Shown piece by piece: positions 10,066-18,883 of a stretch of DNA of 64,000 nucleotides. The DNA is taken from assembly GCA_937981765.1 (NCBI GenBank), contig CALJOM010000007.1:1-64000 (forward strand), written 5' to 3'. The stretch's first letter is position 1. Each line of letters begins with the position of its first letter. A program made the translations under genes and the position numbers. Below the pieces are notes generated by a model. The model saw only the letters and a list, made by a program, of their open reading frames with translations. It was not told the origin of the DNA and made no database searches. Source of the stretch: an uncultured Bacteroidales bacterium (GTDB taxonomy: Bacteria; Bacteroidota; Bacteroidia; Bacteroidales; Salinivirgaceae).

Positions 10066-10740
10066 TTAGGGTGTGGTTATCGCAACAGGTAAAATTTTTC
10101 CGTTAAAAAAGTTTTGTCCCGTCAATGCAAATTGTGCAATAAATTCGGCCATCTCTTTTGCACTGAGTGGCGCTTTATATTCAGGAAAGGCTTGCTGCAA
10201 CATTTCGGTTTGAACGGCTCCTAGTGCTAAGCAGTTGAAACGAACGGAGGTATTGGCATATTCTGCAGCAAGGCATTCGGTGAGTATTGCCAGGGCTCCT
10301 TTGCTAGCTGAGTAAAACGAAAGCCCGGGAAATTTCTGACTACCTTGAATCCCACCCATTGAGCTAATGTTCACTACATGAGCATTAGGGGCTTGTTTGA
10401 GTTTGGGCAGTAAGGTCTGTATTAATTGTGCCGCGCCTATAAAATTAACCGTAAGTATTTGTTGAATCTCCTCTTGGGCAAAGGCATCAAAGGGTTTGTT
10501 AGTTAGAATACCGGCGTTGTTTATCAGAATGTCTATTGTGTCGGGAAGTTGATTCGATAATATTTCTGGGTTAAAGTTTGTAAGGTCTGTCGGAATAAGT
10601 TTTAAGTTTTGCGTGCTAAATGCTGTTTCTGCCTTTTTAAGCTTTGAAGTAAGGCCAATTACATAGTTTCCGGCTTGAAGGATTTTTACTAATTCGAAAC
10701 CTATGCCTCGGCTGATCCCTGAAATAACAATAGTTTTCAT
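10066..10740 (-). CDS. Short-chain dehydrogenase/reductase (SDR)
   Basis: This 224-residue classical SDR has the NAD(P)-binding GISRGIGFELV near the N-terminus, NNAG at the usual place (INNAGIL), the catalytic Ser in NISSMGG and the catalytic YSASKGA. The substrate cannot be predicted. It sits 4 bases upstream of mnmA and 42 bases downstream of a serine hydrolase gene on the same strand. Confidence 0.9.
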   Translation of the reverse strand: MKTIVISGISRGIGFELVKILQAGNYVIGLTSKLKKAETAFSTQNLKLIPTDLTNFNPEILSNQLPDTIDILINNAGILTNKPFDAFAQEEIQQILTVNFIGAAQLIQTLLPKLKQAPNAHVVNISSMGGIQGSQKFPGLSFYSASKGALAILTECLAAEYANTSVRFNCLALGAVQTEMLQQAFPEYKAPLSAKEMAEFIAQFALTGQNFFNGKILPVAITTP

Positions 10741-10782
10741 TGTAGGAGGAATTATTATTTATTTCGAACGAATCCGAAGTTT

Positions 10783-11937
10783 TTACATTTCGGCTTTGGC
10801 AACAACATCAAGACCAATGGTAAGCCACTCGAAGAGATCGATAGGAACGTCGTTAATCCTTATTTTGTTGCGCTTATGGCCTAGGCGAACAATAACGCAG
10901 TTTTTTTCCGGAATTATAAACACATACTGCCCATTGATTCCTCGCATGTAGTGTACAGTGAGATCGTTGAATACGATTTTCCACCATTGGTAACCGTAGT
11001 AATCGTTAACGTTACCGAATTCATCAATGAGGTGCGAAGCAGGGCTTAACATTTTATCGATATAGGTTTTTGAAAGAATTTGTTCACCACTCCATTCCCC
11101 TTGATTTAGAATTAATTGCCCTAAACGTGCAAAATCGCGGGCAGTGGCATTGATACAACAATAGGCCTTTTCTACGCCATCTTTGTGGTCGAGGCTCCAA
11201 AGGGCGGGAGATTCTGATCCAATCTTTTTCCAGATGTATTTGCCCATAAACTCCGAGAGCTGCATTCCCGAAGCATTTCGTACAATAAGGGCTAGCAGCT
11301 GTGTGTCGCCGCTTTTGTAATCGAATTTTATGTCGGATGGTTCAACCACTTTAAGTTTTTTAACCTGTTTTTCGAGTTGAGTTCCGTAATAGGCTTTTGT
11401 TGTTGTAGACCATGGATTGGCGTAGGCTTCATTCCAGTTGAGCCCACTGGTCATATTGAGTAGGTGTTTTATTGTAAGGTTCTTATTTTCAGAGGTGTTG
11501 AATTCGGGAATGTATTTCCATACCGGATCGTCTTCACTCTGGATCAAGCCTTGGTCGATACAGATGCCAATCATCATGCTAACAACCGATTTGGCCATGC
11601 TAAACGAATTGCTGATAGTGGTATCGGTCCAGTCGGATGCATAGCGTTCGTAGAGTAGTTTACCGTTTTTGATAACTACAAAACTAACAGTTTTGAGCGA
11701 GTCCATATAGTTGGCAAATTTTTCAGGCAATGGATAGGTGTTATACAACGGATGTTTTTCCCAAGGTTGCGGATTGCCAACATCAATCTTGCGATTATGA
11801 AAAATATGATAGTCGAGAATACCTACTTTTTGATAAACTAAAGCTCTCCAGAAATAGGCACAACCCGACAGGGTGACTATTACAAAAGTTACGGCTGCCA
11901 GAGCCAGAAAACGACGAAAATGTTTTTTCATAAACAT
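10783..11937 (-). CDS. Beta-lactamase-family serine hydrolase, lipoprotein
   Basis: This 384-residue protein has an N-terminal signal with lipobox LSGC (near residue 26), so it is probably a lipoprotein. The class C beta-lactamase/esterase fold shows the SxxK nucleophile motif in NSFSMAKSVVSMMIG. The second motif appears as YKSG and a C-terminal block includes MRGINGQYVFI. Such proteins are esterases, peptidases or PBP-like enzymes more often than antibiotic-resistance enzymes. The start may be the ATG at 11937 or at 11931 (MKKHFRR). A -7 box lies about 25 bases upstream. It heads the unit with the SDR gene and mnmA. Confidence 0.88.
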   Translation of the reverse strand: MFMKKHFRRFLALAAVTFVIVTLSGCAYFWRALVYQKVGILDYHIFHNRKIDVGNPQPWEKHPLYNTYPLPEKFANYMDSLKTVSFVVIKNGKLLYERYASDWTDTTISNSFSMAKSVVSMMIGICIDQGLIQSEDDPVWKYIPEFNTSENKNLTIKHLLNMTSGLNWNEAYANPWSTTTKAYYGTQLEKQVKKLKVVEPSDIKFDYKSGDTQLLALIVRNASGMQLSEFMGKYIWKKIGSESPALWSLDHKDGVEKAYCCINATARDFARLGQLILNQGEWSGEQILSKTYIDKMLSPASHLIDEFGNVNDYYGYQWWKIVFNDLTVHYMRGINGQYVFIIPEKNCVIVRLGHKRNKIRINDVPIDLFEWLTIGLDVVAKAEM

Positions 11938-11962
11938 ATGGTTTGATTTGAAAACGCTGTTT

Positions 11963-11970
11963 CAAAAGTA
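11963..11970 (-). promoter_or_regulatory. -7 box of the serine hydrolase-SDR-mnmA unit
   Basis: The minus strand reads TACTTTTG, a full TAnnTTTG match. The transcript would start near 11958, about 20 bases before the ATG. No strict -33 TTTG is visible at 19-21 bases. Confidence 0.5.
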
Positions 11971-12053
11971 CAAAATATTGGGTTGACAATTCCCAACAAA
12001 CAATAAAATTTGGAAATTTGATTCACTCCGCTTCCCAATTAACCATAAACCCA

Positions 12054-13208
12054 TTACCCTTTAACCACGGCTAATGGATGTAATTCAATAATGGGTTCTA
12101 CAAGGTCGGACTGATTTTTCATCACTTCAGAAATATCTTTATAGGAACCGGCTGCTTCTTCTAAATCGCGCTGAGAGCGTATGGAATGAATTATTCCCAG
12201 TTTTTCGAGATATTCAACTTCGGTTTTCAGGTCAAGGGTACGTATGGCTTCGTTGCGGCCGAGTTTACGACCGGCACCATGGCTGCACGACTCGAAACTT
12301 TCCGGGTTACCAAGCCCACGTACAATATACGATGGTGCGCCTTGTGAACCCGGAATAATACCTAATTCGTCTTTCCGGGCACGTGTGGCTCCTTTTCGGT
12401 GAACCCACACATGCTTTCCGAAATGAGTTTCCAGGGCAGCAAAATTGTGGGCTATGTTGATAAATTGTAGTGGTTCGAAGTTGGGGAACTCTTTTTCCAT
12501 GATCCCCAGTATGCGCTCCATCATCAGCTTGCGGTTGGCTAAAGCAAAGGCTACACAGAAGTTCATTTCGTCGATATATTCTCTGCCTTCCTTGCTATCG
12601 GTGTACAAGTGGGCTAAGTACCGGTTGTTTTGGTTGAGAAATTTCTGGTTTTTTTTAATAGCAAGTCGGTTGTAGTAGTCGGCAACTTTTTTTCCAAGAT
12701 TACGACTGCCCGAATGTACCATAATCCAGATATGTCCGTCGTTACCTTTTTGAATTTCGATAAAATGATTTCCGCTGCCAAGAGTTCCCAGTTGATGGAG
12801 GGCATCGTTAAACTCTTGTTGTACAATGGTATGCTGTGGTATGTCCTTGGGCATCAGATTTTTATCCTGTGGCTTTTTGTGCCAGGTGTGTCCTTGAGGT
12901 ATGGTTGAGTTAATTCTTTGAACTATGGTTTTCAATCGCGCAGTATCGATGTGGGTAAGATTAGTTTTTTGAGCACACATTCCGCATCCGATATCTACAC
13001 CTACTGCGTTAGGAATAATTACGTCGATGGTGGCAGCAACACCTCCGATTGGCATTCCGAAGCCTACATGAGCATCGGGCATAAGGGCCACATGTTTGTG
13101 GATAAACGGTAGGTTGGCAAGGTTTTTCGCTTGCCGGAGTGTTTCAGTATCGGAATCGGATACCCACAGTTTTATAGGGAAACGTTCGGTGTTGATTTCT
13201 GAAATCAT
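12054..13208 (-). CDS. rtcB: RtcB-family RNA ligase
   Basis: This 384-residue RtcB-family protein joins 2',3'-cyclic-phosphate or 3'-phosphate RNA ends to 5'-OH ends with GTP and Mn2+. Metal- and GTP-binding segments are recognisable: VGVDIGCGMCA, GTLGSGNHFIEIQ and MVHSGSRNLGKKVAD. The guanylylated His lies in ESCSHGAGRKLGR, and the protein ends in VVKG as in E. coli RtcB. The residue after GAGRxx is Gly where E. coli has Ser. It is slightly shorter than E. coli RtcB. It follows the pabC-like gene with a 3-base gap. Archease is not in the window. Confidence 0.93.
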   Translation of the reverse strand: MISEINTERFPIKLWVSDSDTETLRQAKNLANLPFIHKHVALMPDAHVGFGMPIGGVAATIDVIIPNAVGVDIGCGMCAQKTNLTHIDTARLKTIVQRINSTIPQGHTWHKKPQDKNLMPKDIPQHTIVQQEFNDALHQLGTLGSGNHFIEIQKGNDGHIWIMVHSGSRNLGKKVADYYNRLAIKKNQKFLNQNNRYLAHLYTDSKEGREYIDEMNFCVAFALANRKLMMERILGIMEKEFPNFEPLQFINIAHNFAALETHFGKHVWVHRKGATRARKDELGIIPGSQGAPSYIVRGLGNPESFESCSHGAGRKLGRNEAIRTLDLKTEVEYLEKLGIIHSIRSQRDLEEAAGSYKDISEVMKNQSDLVEPIIELHPLAVVKG

Positions 13209-13211
13209 AAG

Positions 13212-14081
13212 TTATTCATTTAGTTTAATATAGCTATTCAGCTGTTCTACTAATTGTTGCGAAAAACGGTGATAATAGCCATTATCTTCAAAGGCCACAA
13301 CCCATCGTATGCCGTGTATGGCGTTGGTTAAAAAAAATTCTTTGGCTTCGTTTAAAATTGCAGGTTCTAAACTTTTGTTCGTCACGACTTCAATGCCTAT
13401 TTTACGACAAACATTAATAACTGTTTCGCGCATAATTCCGGGCAAGCAGCCGTCGGTTATAGGAGGAGTGTACAGTGTGTTTTCGTGCAAAATAAAAAGA
13501 TTTGAAGAAGTTGTTTCCACCATATTCCCTTGTTGATTTATCAGCACGCAATCGTCGAATTTCTGATTTTTTGCCCATTGGGCTGCATAAACAAACCGCA
13601 GCGCAGAGGTAGCTTTAATTCGGGTCAAAGGTGAGGGCACCACGGGTATTTCATTGAACAGGCCTAGAATTAATCCTCGTTCATTAAGCACAAATTTTCT
13701 TGAATCTAAGGGTGTGGCTATGATGATAAATTCAACATCGTTCGATTCGGGTGAATAGAACCCACCGGCTTTGCGAAAAACCGTGAGCCTTAAACGCGCA
13801 GCTTTAAGATATTTGTTACGATGAAGCAGGCGGCTGATTGCATTTTGGATTGCCTCGTCGAAAGGAAACGATAATTCATTCATTCCTAAGGCTCTCATTC
13901 CTTCACGTAATCGATAAAGGTGATGGCTAAGTAATGGCACATAAGCCCCGCTAGAACGCATGCTTTCGAACAAGCCGTCGCCATACTGGAAACTTCGGTT
14001 CAACGGATCAATCAGCGAACCAAAAGGCACTATGTCGCCGTTGTAGCATAGAAATTGAGGCTTGTGCTGTCCAGGTTCCAT
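13212..14081 (-). CDS. Class IV aminotransferase, probable aminodeoxychorismate lyase
   Basis: This 289-residue PLP enzyme is of fold type IV. It has the N-terminal RSFQYGDGLFESMR, the likely PLP Lys in TRIKATSALRFVYAAQWAK, and the VETTSSNLFI and DGCLPGIMRETVI segments. These fit 4-amino-4-deoxychorismate lyase (PabC, folate synthesis), but branched-chain or D-amino acid aminotransferases share them. A folate role would fit folP elsewhere in the window. It lies upstream of rtcB in the same direction. Confidence 0.85.
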   Translation of the reverse strand: MEPGQHKPQFLCYNGDIVPFGSLIDPLNRSFQYGDGLFESMRSSGAYVPLLSHHLYRLREGMRALGMNELSFPFDEAIQNAISRLLHRNKYLKAARLRLTVFRKAGGFYSPESNDVEFIIIATPLDSRKFVLNERGLILGLFNEIPVVPSPLTRIKATSALRFVYAAQWAKNQKFDDCVLINQQGNMVETTSSNLFILHENTLYTPPITDGCLPGIMRETVINVCRKIGIEVVTNKSLEPAILNEAKEFFLTNAIHGIRWVVAFEDNGYYHRFSQQLVEQLNSYIKLNE

Positions 14082-14259
14082 AATTTGGAGTAAAGTTTAT
14101 GCTAAGATACTTGTTTTTGCTCAAATTTTTAGGGGAGCTGCCAACTTGAAAGTTCATGCAATAGTTGTTTATATTACATTCAAGGTTCGTGGCTACATGA
14201 AAAATATGATCGGTTTAAAACAAAGGAAAGCCGAAAACGTTTAATTACGTCTAAATTTG

Positions 14260-14267
14260 TAACTTTG
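14260..14267 (+). promoter_or_regulatory. -7 box upstream of nrnA
   Basis: TAACTTTG matches TAnnTTTG. The start site would be about 14272, leaving roughly 28 bases to the GTG start. No exact -33 TTTG is seen. The rest of the 218-base gap between pabC-like and nrnA holds nothing I can support as a gene. Confidence 0.5.
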
Positions 14268-14299
14268 GCGAATGTTAAAACCATATAAACAACTATTTT

Positions 14300-15304
14300 G
14301 TGAACGTTGATAATTCATTTTCGACTCTTGAAAAATTATTGGCCATTAGTCGCAAGGCTGTCATATTTACCCACATAAATCCGGATGGTGATGCTATTGG
14401 TAGTGGACTAGCTTTGGTTGCTTTGTTTAAACACAGAAACATTCAATCGTGGCTGATAGTTCCCAATTCTGTTTCGGAAAATCTTCGCTGGTTACCAAAC
14501 TTCGATTGTGTTATTGAGGGAGCTGCGCCCGAAAAAGTGGAAGCACTTTTAAAAGAGTCCGATGTAATGTTTTTTGTAGATTTTAACCAGATTTCAAGAA
14601 TCGAAGCCTATCGGTCGCTGGTTGAAAATTCCGGAATTCCCAGAGTTCTTATCGATCATCATCTGAATCCACAGATTGAAGCTAACGTGGTTTTTTCGAA
14701 ATCTGAGGTGTCTTCAACCAGTGAATTAATTCATCACGTATTTAGCCTGGTTCCGAATTCTGTCTTTGACGCAGATTATGCAGCTTGTGTGTATACCGGA
14801 ATTGTTACCGACACAGGGTCGTTTAGTTACAACTCATCGTGGCCGAAAACTTTCGAAATCGTTGCGCAACTTCTACGTCTTGGAATCGATAAGGATGAAA
14901 TAACGGCTAAAATTTTCAAAAACTATTCGGCCAATCGGCTTCGTTTGTTAGGCCACGTGTTGAGCCAATGTATGGAAATAGATGCGGAACATCATTCGGC
15001 GTTTATCTATCTGACGTTGGAAGATCAACATAGGTTTGATTATCAGGAGGGAGATTCCGAAAATTTTGTCAATTATCCCTTATTGATCAAAGGAATACGT
15101 TTTTGTGCCTTTTTGCAGGAAAAAAGCAATGAAATTAAAGTGTCGTTGCGTTCCGAAGGCGATTTTGCCGTAAATCACATTGCTAGAATTTATTTTAATG
15201 GGGGAGGACACAAAAATGCTTCGGGCGGAAGAACCCACACTTCCCTTTCGGAAACCATTGATTTATTACGACAAGTTATTAAAAACCATGCTCATGAAAT
15301 ATAG
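14300..15304 (+). CDS. nrnA: DHH-family nanoRNase/pAp phosphatase
   Basis: This 334-residue DHH/DHHA1 phosphoesterase is of the NrnA/RecJ-like group, which degrades very short RNA oligonucleotides and 3'-phosphoadenosine 5'-phosphate. The motifs run in order: THINPDGDAIGSGLA, FFVDFNQ, LIDHHLNP and YTGIVTDTGSF, then the DHHA1 substrate-binding GGGHKNASGG near the C-terminus. Translation starts at a GTG. Its 3' end overlaps the start of the first FKBP lipoprotein gene, which suggests coupling of the two. Confidence 0.94.
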   Translation: MNVDNSFSTLEKLLAISRKAVIFTHINPDGDAIGSGLALVALFKHRNIQSWLIVPNSVSENLRWLPNFDCVIEGAAPEKVEALLKESDVMFFVDFNQISRIEAYRSLVENSGIPRVLIDHHLNPQIEANVVFSKSEVSSTSELIHHVFSLVPNSVFDADYAACVYTGIVTDTGSFSYNSSWPKTFEIVAQLLRLGIDKDEITAKIFKNYSANRLRLLGHVLSQCMEIDAEHHSAFIYLTLEDQHRFDYQEGDSENFVNYPLLIKGIRFCAFLQEKSNEIKVSLRSEGDFAVNHIARIYFNGGGHKNASGGRTHTSLSETIDLLRQVIKNHAHEI

Positions 15305-15821
15305 CGCATTTTTGGTTGTTGTGTTCCTGTTGGTGGGCTGTTCATCTGAGCCTCAAAAGCCTGTTATGGATCGTAAAGAATTAAGAGAGTTTTTAGTTGA
15401 GGCCAACAAAGCTCAAGTGGGATACGATACAGCCCGTTTGGTTAGTTTTATACGCATTAATCGTTGGGAGATGGAGCAAACCCGTTCCGGATTATGGTAT
15501 CAGATAATTAATAAGGGAGATGGTCCACTCATTAAAGAGGGCGATGTGGTAACTCTCGATTTTACGGTTCATCTTCTGGATGGACGACTATGCTATTCCA
15601 CCTACCAGGATGGCCCGAAAATATTTAAGGTTAGTCGCGGAGGTGTTGAATCGGGACTTGAGGAAGCTATGCTTTTTTTTCACGGCGGCGACAGTGTACG
15701 CATAATTATGCCCCAATTCAGGGCTCACCACTTGTTGGGCGATGGCTTGAAAATTCCTCCTTTGGCAACAATTATTTATCACATGCGCATTGTGGAGGTG
15801 GTTTCCAAGAAGAAAAATTAA
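15294..15821 (+). CDS. FKBP-type peptidyl-prolyl isomerase lipoprotein (GldI-like)
   Basis: From ATG 15294 this is a 175-residue lipoprotein (signal YSAFLVVVFLLVGC, lipobox LVGC) with an FKBP domain over residues 80-170. I place the start here, or at ATG 15288, because the signal peptide begins here; an earlier in-frame ATG at 15180 lies deep inside nrnA. It resembles the FKBP lipoproteins called GldI in gliding Bacteroidota. The usual active-site FDSS reads LCYST here, so catalysis may be weak. It overlaps the nrnA stop and precedes a second FKBP gene by 75 bases. Confidence 0.85.
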   Translation: MKYSAFLVVVFLLVGCSSEPQKPVMDRKELREFLVEANKAQVGYDTARLVSFIRINRWEMEQTRSGLWYQIINKGDGPLIKEGDVVTLDFTVHLLDGRLCYSTYQDGPKIFKVSRGGVESGLEEAMLFFHGGDSVRIIMPQFRAHHLLGDGLKIPPLATIIYHMRIVEVVSKKKN

Positions 15822-15896
15822 CTTTTTGTGGCAGGTGATATGCAATCCGAAAAAATATGCCTATTTTCGTGAAAATTTCCTTAAAGCGATAGATGA

Positions 15897-16817
15897 ATGA
15901 ATCCCGGGGAGGTGAACCTTACGTTGCTTCGAAGAACCTTGGTGATATCTGGGTTATTAGTGTTTAGTCTTTTGGTCACCAGCTGCAAAAAAAGCCCGTT
16001 CCCCGGTTATGAGCTTATCGATGGCGGTGTTTATTACAAATTGCTTGTTTTTGGCGAAGATCGCCGCACCGCAAAACCCGGCGATTATGTGAATGTTGAC
16101 ATAGCCTATTACACATTAAACGACAGCCTTTTCTTTTACGGTCGCAGAACTCTCCAACTTACCGAACCTGAATTCCCCGGTTCCATTGACTATTGTTTCA
16201 TGGCAATGGCAGAGTTCGACAGCGCATCGTTCATCATCAGCGCTCAAGGTTTGTTTGAAAAAACATTAAATACCGAACTACCTCCCTTTCTACAGCCGGG
16301 CGATTTTATGAAGGTTAACATAAAAATGCATCTTATCCGAACTGAAGAGCAATATATCCGCGAGAAGGAGGAGTTCTTAGCCTGGATCCGCGATTTCGGT
16401 GAATACGAACAAACGGTTTTACGAAATTTCATTGAACATAAGGAAATTAAAGCCAAACCAACACCCAGTGGGATGTATTTTCTCCCAATAAAAAAGGGGA
16501 ATAGCACCAAAAAAGTTAATCGTGGCGATATAGTTACGGTGCATTATGAAGGACGATTCTTGAATGGCAAGTTTTTCGATTCAACCATAAAGCGAAACCA
16601 ACCCTTTGATTTTGTTTACGGAACGGAGTGGCAAGTAATTAAGGGGCTTGAAGAAGCAATAAGCTATATGACCGAAGGCGAAAAGGCTATTGTGATTATG
16701 CCCTCCGAGCTTGCATGGGGAAGGCAGGGAAGCAGCACCGGTATAATTCCCCCCTTCACCTCAGTGATTTATGAGGTAGAGTTGCTGAAAATCGAATCCC
16801 GTGCGGGGAGGAGATAA
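15897..16817 (+). CDS. Tandem-FKBP peptidyl-prolyl isomerase lipoprotein
   Basis: This 306-residue lipoprotein (hydrophobic stretch TLVISGLLVFSLLV, lipobox VTSC near residue 30) would act in the periplasm as a folding helper. The C-terminal half (about 195-300) is a canonical FKBP domain: VTVHYEGRFLNGKFFDST, then VIKGLEEAISYMTEGEKA and IPPFTSVIYEVELL. The N-terminal half (about 35-155) looks like a second, degenerate FKBP domain (PGDYVNVDIAYYTLNDS through LQPGDFMKVNIKMHLI) without the active-site signature. It is convergent with nspC, with an 11-base gap. Confidence 0.88.
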   Translation: MNPGEVNLTLLRRTLVISGLLVFSLLVTSCKKSPFPGYELIDGGVYYKLLVFGEDRRTAKPGDYVNVDIAYYTLNDSLFFYGRRTLQLTEPEFPGSIDYCFMAMAEFDSASFIISAQGLFEKTLNTELPPFLQPGDFMKVNIKMHLIRTEEQYIREKEEFLAWIRDFGEYEQTVLRNFIEHKEIKAKPTPSGMYFLPIKKGNSTKKVNRGDIVTVHYEGRFLNGKFFDSTIKRNQPFDFVYGTEWQVIKGLEEAISYMTEGEKAIVIMPSELAWGRQGSSTGIIPPFTSVIYEVELLKIESRAGRR

Positions 16818-16827
16818 CCTCAAGGAA

Positions 16828-17970
16828 TTAATCCATCCGATTTTTGTAGTCTTCGTAGGTGAAATTTTTTAAGATTTCAAACGAACCATCCGATCGTTTG
16901 ATAGCAATGGAAGGATGATCTACCCCGTTGAACATGGTGGTTTTAACTATGGTATAATGAATCATGTCTTCAAATACAACGGTATCGCCAACTTTGAGCT
17001 CTTTCTCAAAATCGTATTCCTCCATGAAATCGCCAGCAAGGCAACTACATCCGCCTAACCGATAGCAATGGTTGGGATTGCTGTTTTTGTCCGGATTTTT
17101 AGCCCCGGTGATTCTTGGTCGATAAGGCATTTCTAGCGTGTCGGGCATGTGTGCTGTGAATGAAACATCGAGCATGGCTGTTTTAACGTTCCGGCTCTGC
17201 ACAATATCGTGAACCGTAGCTACTAAATCACCCGTTTCCCACGCAAAAGCACTGCCCGGTTCCAAAATTACATGCAGGCCGTATTTGTTCCGAAAACGTT
17301 GAATCAAACTTATCAGATGTTCAACGTCGTAACCTTTGCGTGTCATGAGATGCCCTCCACCAAAGTTTACCCAACGAATTTGTGAAAGGTATTTCCCAAA
17401 AAGTTTTTCAAACGATTCCAGAGTCTTTCCTAAGGCATAGGAGGTAGATTCACAATGTACATGGAAATGAAGCCCTTCTATGCCTTCGGGAAGCCTATCC
17501 GGTAGAAACTCGTGCAGAATACCTAGTCTCGATTTGGGAGAGCTTGGATTATACAATTCGGTTTCAACATCGCTATGTTCCGGGTTAACTCTTAATCCAC
17601 ATGAGATGGGGCGGGGAAAATTATCAATGGTGGGATAAAATTTTTCAAACTGAAAAAGAGAATTAAAAACAATATGGCTTGAATAACTCAACAATTCCGA
17701 CATCTGCTCTGCCTTGTAAACTGGTGCAAACACATGGGCCATGGTGCCCATTTCCTCAAAACACAGGCGAGCTTCGTTGAGCGAACTAGCAGTAGCTCCA
17801 TTAATATATTCCTTCACTATGGGAAATGTTTTCCAAAGGGCAAAACCTTTAAATGCCAAAATAATTTCAGCGCCCGATTTTTGACTAACGTAACGTATAA
17901 TTTCAAGATTACGCCGAAGAAGAGTCTCGTCGACAACGTAACACGGTGAAGGCAAGTATTTATAGTCCAT
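16828..17970 (-). CDS. nspC: Carboxynorspermidine/carboxyspermidine decarboxylase
   Basis: NspC (380 aa from ATG 17970) is a PLP-dependent, fold-III decarboxylase that makes norspermidine or spermidine from the carboxy-precursor in the alternative polyamine pathway. Visible features are the PLP Lys in ILAFKGFALW, the substrate segment LGGCSCLAGD, HVHCES and FGGGHLMTRKGYD. Reading from 18072 would add 34 residues, but the TATCTTTG promoter box at 17991-17998 lies inside that extension, so ATG 17970 is the better start. The partner gene, carboxynorspermidine synthase, is at 37488-38681. It faces the FKBP gene and diverges from an SDR gene. Confidence 0.95.
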   Translation of the reverse strand: MDYKYLPSPCYVVDETLLRRNLEIIRYVSQKSGAEIILAFKGFALWKTFPIVKEYINGATASSLNEARLCFEEMGTMAHVFAPVYKAEQMSELLSYSSHIVFNSLFQFEKFYPTIDNFPRPISCGLRVNPEHSDVETELYNPSSPKSRLGILHEFLPDRLPEGIEGLHFHVHCESTSYALGKTLESFEKLFGKYLSQIRWVNFGGGHLMTRKGYDVEHLISLIQRFRNKYGLHVILEPGSAFAWETGDLVATVHDIVQSRNVKTAMLDVSFTAHMPDTLEMPYRPRITGAKNPDKNSNPNHCYRLGGCSCLAGDFMEEYDFEKELKVGDTVVFEDMIHYTIVKTTMFNGVDHPSIAIKRSDGSFEILKNFTYEDYKNRMD

Positions 17971-17990
17971 ACATTCCGAGGTTTGAGCGG

Positions 17991-17998
17991 CAAAGATA
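17991..17998 (-). promoter_or_regulatory. -7 box of nspC
   Basis: The minus strand reads TATCTTTG, a full TAnnTTTG match. The start site would be near 17986, giving a leader of about 16 bases before ATG 17970. It fixes the translation start of nspC. Confidence 0.6.
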
Positions 17999-18048
17999 TT
18001 TAAAATGTTTGGTATTGCTTGCATAAACAGCCTCAAATGGTACCCATT

Positions 18049-18080
18049 TTTGCCTGTTATGGCTAAATACACTATTTTTG
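18049..18080 (+). promoter_or_regulatory. Promoter of the SDR gene at 18111
   Basis: TTTG (18049-18052), a 20-base spacer and TATTTTTG (18073-18080) form a perfect Bacteroidota promoter. The start site near 18085 rules out the TTG start at 18078 and supports ATG 18111. Confidence 0.7.
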
Positions 18081-18110
18081 GAGGAGATTTTCACCCTCAA
18101 TTTTTCAACA

Positions 18111-18875
18111 ATGAAATCAATAGCGTTAATTACCGGAGCAACATCAGGAATCGGCAAGGCGTCGGCCCATGCCTTAGCCAGGTTAAAATATTGTTTAATC
18201 ATTACCGGCAGAAGAGCCGAGCGATTAACTGAGTTAAAAAGTAACATTGAATCGAATTACGGTGCGGAAGTTTTTTGTTTGCCGTTCGATATTCGGAGCA
18301 TGGACGAAACTCAAAAATCATGGGATTCCTTGCCGCAAGAGTGGAAAAAAGTCGACATCCTTGTTAACAACGCAGGTTTGGCAGCCGGTCTCGACCACAT
18401 TCAAACGGGCGATCGTAACGATTGGAACCAGATGATCGATACCAACATAAAGGGAATTCTAAACATTAGTAGTTTGGTAATACCCGGAATGGTTGAGCGA
18501 AAACATGGCCACATCATTAACATAAGTTCCATTGCGGGCAAGCAAACTTACGAAAAAGGTGCGGTTTATTGTGCCACAAAGCATGCCGTAGAAGCCCTAA
18601 CCCAAGGTATGCGAATCGATTTGTTGCCTTACAACATCAAAGTAACTTCCATTAGCCCCGGAATGGTTGAAACAGAGTTTTCTCTCGTCCGCTTTAAAGG
18701 CGACGAAGAAAAGGCTAAAGCGGTTTACAATGGGATTCAACCCCTTAAAGCGGAAGATATTGCCGAAATCCTAGTTTTTGTTGTTACCAGGTCTCCTCAC
18801 GTTTGCATCAACGATATTCTTGTTATGCCCACAGCTCAAGCCAGTGCATTTTACACCCACCGTGAAACACGTTGA
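18111..18875 (+). CDS. SDR family oxidoreductase (YdfG-like)
   Basis: This 254-residue classical SDR has NAD(P)-binding TGATSGIGKASA, the conserved LVNNAGLAAG, Ser in NISSIAGKQ and the catalytic YCATKHAVEALT. The C-terminal pattern SPGMVETEFSLVRFKGD is characteristic of the YdfG group (3-hydroxy acid/serine dehydrogenases acting with NADP). That assignment is by motif only. The next gene begins 8 bases after its stop codon, so they may be co-transcribed. Confidence 0.92.
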   Translation: MKSIALITGATSGIGKASAHALARLKYCLIITGRRAERLTELKSNIESNYGAEVFCLPFDIRSMDETQKSWDSLPQEWKKVDILVNNAGLAAGLDHIQTGDRNDWNQMIDTNIKGILNISSLVIPGMVERKHGHIINISSIAGKQTYEKGAVYCATKHAVEALTQGMRIDLLPYNIKVTSISPGMVETEFSLVRFKGDEEKAKAVYNGIQPLKAEDIAEILVFVVTRSPHVCINDILVMPTAQASAFYTHRETR

Positions 18876-18883
18876 TTTTACGA

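Noticed and set aside
14062-14244. 60-residue plus-strand ORF between pabC-like and nrnA
   Set aside because: Starts inside the pabC-like gene, has no promoter box in the right place and no recognisable features.
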